Of a DNA stretch of 6,145 bases, positions 6,057 to 6,145 are shown in pieces. A program made the translations under genes and the position numbers. Position 1 is the stretch's first letter. Every line of letters begins with the position of its first letter. The notes below the pieces were generated by a model. It was not told the origin of the DNA, did not search any database, and saw only the letters and a program-made list of their open reading frames with translations. The stretch lies in assembly GCA_003565095.1 (NCBI GenBank), contig PXDI01000270.1:1-6145 (forward strand), in the 5' to 3' direction. Source of the stretch: PVC group bacterium. GTDB lineage: Bacteria > Verrucomicrobiota > Kiritimatiellia > UBA8416 > PXDI01.

Positions 6057-6145
6057 GATGGCGGCATGAGAAGCGTGTTAGAAAATCGCTGGTTTGAAGG
6101 ATTGTAGTGCGGATGACACGGATTTTTGTTTTATATCTTCAACCG
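6057..6145. other. Non-coding tail of the window with a degenerate CACGGAT repeat
   Basis: No credible gene is seen. CGGATGACACGGAT (6110-6123) contains two CGGAT cores seven bases apart and may be a degenerate relative of the upstream repeats. An AT-rich stretch follows (6121-6140). A 13-codon open frame starting at 6066 is too short to call. Confidence 0.4.

Noticed and set aside
6066..6107. A 13-codon open frame near the window end
   Set aside because: It is far too short and nothing supports translation.

Overview
The window looks like a piece of a Gram-negative bacterial chromosome, probably from a metagenome-assembled, polysaccharide-degrading anaerobe. A PVC-type organism (Kiritimatiellota, Lentisphaerota or Verrucomicrobiota) is my best guess. 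It rests on three things: a large secreted glycosidase-like protein, an iron-sulfur aldo/keto reductase, and intergenic arrays of CACGGAT-type and GTACGAG-type short repeats. No rRNA, tRNA or phylogenetic marker gene is present, so this is inference only.

Layout. Positions 1-107 hold the last 34 codons of an unidentified plus-strand gene. Facing it on the minus strand is a compact two-gene module (884 down to 172): a 63-residue small protein followed, 20 bp later, by a 166-residue MNT-fold nucleotidyltransferase-like protein (DUF6036/AbiEii-like). A good sigma-70-like promoter lies just upstream and a possible terminator just downstream. The arrangement resembles a toxin-antitoxin type pair. 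After a gap of about 300 bp with no convincing gene comes the main gene of the window, a plus-strand 859-residue exported protein (1202-3781). It has an N-terminal beta-sandwich-like region, a clan GH-A-like catalytic region with a WNEP motif, and C-terminal beta-rich regions.

Convergent to it on the minus strand are an OsmC/Ohr-family protein (4343-3948) and, upstream of that, a 380-residue aldo/keto reductase with two C-terminal 4Fe-4S cysteine motifs (5581-4439). The 95-bp gap, shared strand and lack of a visible terminator suggest co-transcription as a small redox or detoxification operon.

The last 560 bp (5582-6145) carry no credible gene. They hold a composite repeat region: five same-orientation copies of CCACGGATGG in a 3+2 arrangement, with an imperfect 24-bp inverted repeat of 12-bp GTGTAnGAGTA units between the two groups. 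This region and the divergent glycosidase-like protein are the least explained parts of the window.
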